From DAOVDI01 sp965373045 (GTDB lineage Bacteria; Acidobacteriota; Aminicenantia; Aminicenantales; Aminicenantaceae), in the NCBI GenBank assembly GCA_965373045.1, contig CBDVEQ010000109.1, positions 1-9,598 of the forward strand: a DNA stretch of 9,598 bases. The letters run 5' to 3'. Positions 6,576 to 9,598 of this stretch are shown here, in pieces; within the stretch, counting starts at the first letter, position 1, and every line of letters starts with the position of its first letter. The notes under the pieces were generated by a model that was not told the DNA's origin, searched no databases, and worked only from the letters and a program-made list of their open reading frames with translations. Both the position numbers and the translations under genes were made by a program.

Positions 6576-7256
6576 TTATAAATAAAGCAGGTCAGCGCCC
6601 GCATTCAGATATTCAAGAGCTCCTTGTGGATCAGGAGAATACATATCAGCCCCGATCTTTTCAGCATATTCTTTGGTGAGAGGAGCACCGCCGACCATCA
6701 CTTTAACATCAGGATATTTGGCTTTGATCTTGCTCGTTATCGTTTCCATATTGATCATTGTCGTTGTCAACAGAGCGCTTAATCCCACTGCATAGGGGCG
6801 ATGTTCTTTGATAGCCTGAAGATATTTGTCAAAATTGACATCAACACCCAGGTCGATGACATCCCATCCGCCGCCTTCAAAGAACATGGACACTATCTTT
6901 TTCCCGATATCATGCAGATCTCCTGCAACGGTTCCAATAATAACTTTTCCTTTGTGTTTAACCTCTCCGGATTGAAAATAGGGTCTGAGATATTCCATGG
7001 AAGCGGTCATAGCTTTTGCTGCCATCAAAACATCGGGAAGATAGATCTCATTATTTCGAAACTGCTGCCCTACGACCTGCATGCCCGCAATAAGTGCGTT
7101 CGATAAAATATCACCTGGAGCTACCCCGGAATCCAGGGCTTTTTTTGTCAACTCGTCAGCACCATCCATACCTTTCATATCTGCAGGGTGGGGCGACTGA
7201 ATGTTTACTTTTCCTCGTTTCACACAAACCGCGATCTGATCTAATATGTTTTCCAT
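6576..7256 (-). CDS. Corrinoid (cobalamin-binding) protein, MtbC/MttC-type methyl carrier
   Basis: A 226-residue protein with the two domains of corrinoid carriers that shuttle methyl groups between methyltransferases. A helical cap domain (about 1-95, including GMQVVGQQFRNNEIYLPDVL) precedes a B12-binding Rossmann domain (about 100-226). The cobalt-ligating motif is complete: Asp113, His115 and Gly118 in GDLHDIGKK, with SALLTTT (160-166) and VGGAPLT (188-194) that hold the nucleotide tail. AAAGG 7 nt before the ATG supports the start. It follows rhaA on the same strand by 48 bp and may be cotranscribed with it, or use its own weak promoter. No MttB, MtaB or MtbA-like methyltransferase and no corrinoid reductive-activation protein is in the window, so its partner and methyl donor are unknown. 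It is not a subunit of B12-dependent diol dehydratase, the B12 enzyme one might expect after rhamnose breakdown. Confidence 0.9.
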   Translation of the reverse strand: MENILDQIAVCVKRGKVNIQSPHPADMKGMDGADELTKKALDSGVAPGDILSNALIAGMQVVGQQFRNNEIYLPDVLMAAKAMTASMEYLRPYFQSGEVKHKGKVIIGTVAGDLHDIGKKIVSMFFEGGGWDVIDLGVDVNFDKYLQAIKEHRPYAVGLSALLTTTMINMETITSKIKAKYPDVKVMVGGAPLTKEYAEKIGADMYSPDPQGALEYLNAGADLLYL

Positions 7257-7276
7257 TACAGAACCTTTCTTTTAAC

Positions 7277-7282
7277 ATTATA
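7277..7282 (-). promoter_or_regulatory. Possible -10 box for the corrinoid protein gene
   Basis: A perfect TATAAT on the minus strand lies 20 bp before the ATG at 7256, in the 48-bp gap after rhaA. No good -35 hexamer stands 16-18 bp further up, and the surroundings are AT-rich, so a chance match is likely enough. If real, the corrinoid protein can be made without rhamnose operon transcription. Confidence 0.2.
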
Positions 7283-7304
7283 GTATTTTTATATCAAATG
7301 AGTC

Positions 7305-8573
7305 TTATACCCTTTTTTTTGTCACATCACAATCATATTGCTGAATTTTTGTGATCCAATTCTCACCGACAGCTACTCCCATTTCCAGACAGAAATAATT
7401 CCAGACAGCGCCGAACGGCAGGGACTTCATTTCCTCCAGAAGAGCCAGACGAGTGAAATAATCATTCTTATTTTCAGCTTCGAGCAACCTGGACCGAGGC
7501 TCCAGAAGAGCAAGCAGGATCCCTTTTAATGTGGCTCTTGCTCCGATGATCCAGGCCCCAACCCGATTCAGACTGGCATCAAAAAAATCAAGAGCTATAT
7601 GTACTCTATCCAGGACATTGCTTCTGATAATCTCAGACATCAGATCCTTGATTTCATCATTGAGGATCACGATATGATCGCTGTCCCACCGTATGCCCCG
7701 GCTGACATGGAGTAGTATCTCATCTGTAAACTGAAGAACTGCTGATATCTTATCTGCTACGGATTCAGTTGGGTGGAAATGCCCGATATCAAAACACAGC
7801 ATTTTACCTCTGGAAAGAGCATATCCCATATAGAATTCATGAGATCCCACAACAAACATCTCACTTCCTATACCGAACAGTTTGCTTTCAAGAGAATCCT
7901 TGATTTCATTCGCCGGGAATTCTTCTTCGAATATTTGATCAAGAGAATCGGTCAAAAGAGATCGATGATTCATCCTGTCCACTGTGATGTCTTTTGATCC
8001 ATCAGGGATCCACAGATTGTGTATGCAGGGAGATAGCATCTCCTTTCCCATTAACACACTTATTGTCCGGCATCGTTTTACATGTTCGATCCAAAAGTCC
8101 CTGATACTTTTATCCTTATGGCTCAAAGTAAAGCCGGATGCTGCCTTAGGATGGGAAAAACAGGTGCAGTTAAAATCCAGCTTGATATCTTTTTCCCGGG
8201 CCCAATCTATCCAGCCATAAAAATGCTCCGGCCTGATCTCATCCCGATCGACTGTTTTTCCTTCAAACTCGCCGTAAATAGCATGAAGGTTTAATCTATG
8301 TTTACCCGGGATGAGGGAAAAAGCTTGCTCTAGATCTTCCCGCAGCTCTTCTGCTGTTCTTGCACGCCCCGGATATTGTCCGGTGACCTGAATTCCACTT
8401 CCCTCGAGAGAAGCATTTTGATTTTCAAAGCCCCGCACATCATCTCCCTGCCAGCAGTGAAGGGATAGAGAAACATTTTCCATAATTTTTATGATCAAGT
8501 CTGTATCGACTCCATAAGCGGCATATTCCTCCCTGGCATTCTGATAATCTTTCTCGATATGTTTGACGTCCAT
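7305..8573 (-). CDS. rhaA: L-rhamnose isomerase
   Basis: Converts L-rhamnose to L-rhamnulose, the first step of rhamnose breakdown, in the cytoplasm. At 422 residues it matches the classical RhaA length (419 in E. coli) and its motifs throughout: LHCWQGDDVRGFEN (38-51), TGQYPGRAR (64-72), LIPGKHRLNLHAIY (87-100), CFSHPKAASGFTLSHKD (138-154), IPDGSKDITVDR (189-200), ESKLFGIG (229-236) and EFYMGYALSR (246-255). Metal-binding residues are in place: Glu229, Asp262 and His265/His267 in FDIGHFHPTE, Asp297 and Asp299 in RWDSDH, and Asp329 in ALDFFDAS. The start ATG is 1 nt after the rhaB stop and has a good ribosome binding site, so the two are translated from one message. The C-terminus ends in an unremarkable lysine-rich tail. 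Confidence 0.97.
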   Translation of the reverse strand: MDVKHIEKDYQNAREEYAAYGVDTDLIIKIMENVSLSLHCWQGDDVRGFENQNASLEGSGIQVTGQYPGRARTAEELREDLEQAFSLIPGKHRLNLHAIYGEFEGKTVDRDEIRPEHFYGWIDWAREKDIKLDFNCTCFSHPKAASGFTLSHKDKSIRDFWIEHVKRCRTISVLMGKEMLSPCIHNLWIPDGSKDITVDRMNHRSLLTDSLDQIFEEEFPANEIKDSLESKLFGIGSEMFVVGSHEFYMGYALSRGKMLCFDIGHFHPTESVADKISAVLQFTDEILLHVSRGIRWDSDHIVILNDEIKDLMSEIIRSNVLDRVHIALDFFDASLNRVGAWIIGARATLKGILLALLEPRSRLLEAENKNDYFTRLALLEEMKSLPFGAVWNYFCLEMGVAVGENWITKIQQYDCDVTKKRV

Positions 8574-8574
8574 C

Positions 8575-9598
8575 TCAATTCTCCTGGTTCGGCATATTCT
8601 GCCTATTATTCAATCTCATGGCAACCTGGCAAAACCGGTTGTAAGCCTTATCCCACAATTCCTTATCATTTGGGAAATATTCCTTTATCTCTACAGAACG
8701 AGAGACGATCTCACGCATTTCTCCTGCTGATTGGACGATTCCTCTACCCAGGGCCTGGACCATGATATTTCCAATAACCGTCGCTTCATAGGGACCTGCA
8801 AATACCGGTAGTCCTGTTGCATTGGCAGTAAACCTGCAAAGCATGTGGTTTTTTGCTCCACCCCCGATGATATGGATCTTTCGAATGGGCCCTGGATATA
8901 CAGTTTTTAGTTCATCCAGAACATATCTGTATTTCAAAGCCAGTCCTTCAAAAATACAACGGGTGATCTCGGCATGTGTCTCTGGAACAGGTTGCCCTGT
9001 GATACGGCAGAACTGTTTTACAGCTTCAGGCATATCCGGAGGATTTAGAAAAGGACTCCAATCCGGATCGATAAAATATCGAAAAGGCTTTACCTGCCCG
9101 GCCAAATTGACAAGATCCCAGTATTTGTACTTTTTTTCTTTCCACCACGCTTTTCGGCATTTCTGCAAAAGCCATAGCCCCATGATATTTTTTGACAGGC
9201 GGAATGTATTGTTGATACCGCCCTCATTGGTGAAATTCATTTTATATGCCTGTTCTGTGATGATCGGAACTTTCGATTCGGTTCCCAGTATCGACCAGGT
9301 TCCGGAACTTATGAAGGCCCAGTCTTCTCCTCTACCAGGTACAGCAGCAACTGCAGCTCCGGTATCATGGGTTGCTACCGCAATAACAGGCAGTTCTGAG
9401 ATACCGGCTTCTTTCTGGATGGATTTTTTCACTTTTCCCAGTTTCGTCCCAGGTGGAACAACATCCTGCATGATGGATTTCGGAACACCCAAGTGAATAA
9501 AGATATCATCCGCCCAGTCCTGTTTTATGGGATCATACAGCTGTGATGTCGTCGCAATTGTGAACTCTGTTTTTGTATGACCGGTAAGGAAATAATTA
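8575..9598 (-). CDS. rhaB: Rhamnulokinase (FGGY family), N-terminus cut by the window edge
   Basis: Phosphorylates L-rhamnulose to L-rhamnulose 1-phosphate using ATP. The frame is open from the window edge and shows 340 residues, so about 150 N-terminal residues, including the first ATP-binding loop, lie outside the window; E. coli RhaB has 489. A TTG at 9490-9492 is internal and not the true start, because the upstream codons continue a normal kinase sequence (YFLTGHTKTEFTIATTSQLYD). In visible numbering, the catalytic Asp lies in THDTG (76-80), phosphate contacts in SSGTWS (97-102), and the FGGY C-terminal ATP-binding segment is IIGGGAKN (243-250), followed by TGLPVFAGPYEATVIGN. The neighbouring rhaA makes the substrate assignment firm. 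Its last codons hold the ribosome binding site of rhaA. Confidence 0.95.
   Translation of the reverse strand, partial: NYFLTGHTKTEFTIATTSQLYDPIKQDWADDIFIHLGVPKSIMQDVVPPGTKLGKVKKSIQKEAGISELPVIAVATHDTGAAVAAVPGRGEDWAFISSGTWSILGTESKVPIITEQAYKMNFTNEGGINNTFRLSKNIMGLWLLQKCRKAWWKEKKYKYWDLVNLAGQVKPFRYFIDPDWSPFLNPPDMPEAVKQFCRITGQPVPETHAEITRCIFEGLALKYRYVLDELKTVYPGPIRKIHIIGGGAKNHMLCRFTANATGLPVFAGPYEATVIGNIMVQALGRGIVQSAGEMREIVSRSVEIKEYFPNDKELWDKAYNRFCQVAMRLNNRQNMPNQEN
8581..8585 (-). promoter_or_regulatory. Ribosome binding site of rhaA inside the rhaB end
   Basis: AGGAG on the minus strand lies 7 nt before the rhaA ATG and within the last codons of rhaB. With only one base between the rhaB stop and the rhaA start, it indicates coupled translation. 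Confidence 0.7.

Noticed and set aside
6551..6577. T run between the convergent aldolase and corrinoid protein genes as a terminator
   Set aside because: The TTTTT at 6573-6577 has no stable stem before it on the plus strand, and the minus strand shows no hairpin either.
9490..9492. TTG as the start of rhaB
   Set aside because: The frame continues upstream to the window edge with typical rhamnulokinase sequence, so this is an internal leucine codon.
8822..9496. Long plus-strand open frame of 224 codons opposite rhaB
   Set aside because: It lies entirely within the clear rhamnulokinase frame, has low-complexity composition and shows no recognisable family.

Overview
The window looks like ordinary chromosome of an anaerobic or facultative bacterium with moderate to slightly AT-rich DNA. 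A DUF4416 gene, a MtbC-type corrinoid protein and a NifS-type cysteine desulfurase together suggest Desulfobacterota or another anaerobic lineage. This is inference from gene content, and the sequence alone cannot fix the taxon.

Left edge (1-265): the last codons of an unidentified gene run into a 122-bp element (61-182) with 15-bp terminal inverted repeats (14 of 15 positions pair) and a TA at each end. I read it as a MITE of the TA-duplicating (IS630/Tc1-mariner-like) kind. Removing it with one TA would join the gene end to a stop three codons further on, directly at a hairpin (185-213) that looks like the gene's own terminator.

Region 266-4585 (+ strand): four genes in a tight operon, each joined to the next by a 4-base start/stop overlap. 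They encode an M20 (CPG2-like) metallopeptidase, a class V aminotransferase, a short D-3-phosphoglycerate dehydrogenase-like enzyme and a group I cysteine desulfurase. The likely theme is amino-acid metabolism around serine and cysteine: dehydrogenase plus aminotransferase could make phosphoserine (or interconvert serine, hydroxypyruvate and glycerate), and the desulfurase takes sulfur from cysteine.

Region 4582-6550: a DUF4416 gene on the minus strand converges on the desulfurase gene with a 3-base overlap and has a small terminator-like hairpin inside its last codons. It diverges from a 454-codon plus-strand gene made of two class II aldolase domains; the first keeps the zinc ligands and the second has lost two of them. 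A 15-bp perfect-arm dyad lies between the two starts.

Region 6576-9598 (- strand): a rhamnose catabolic operon read leftwards, rhaB (kinase, cut by the right edge), rhaA (isomerase) and a methyltransferase-type corrinoid protein. No classical rhaD is seen. The tandem aldolase, converging on this operon 25 bp away, is the obvious candidate to split rhamnulose 1-phosphate. The corrinoid protein has no methyltransferase partner here and its link to rhamnose is unexplained.

No rRNA, tRNA, CRISPR array or phage gene was recognised.
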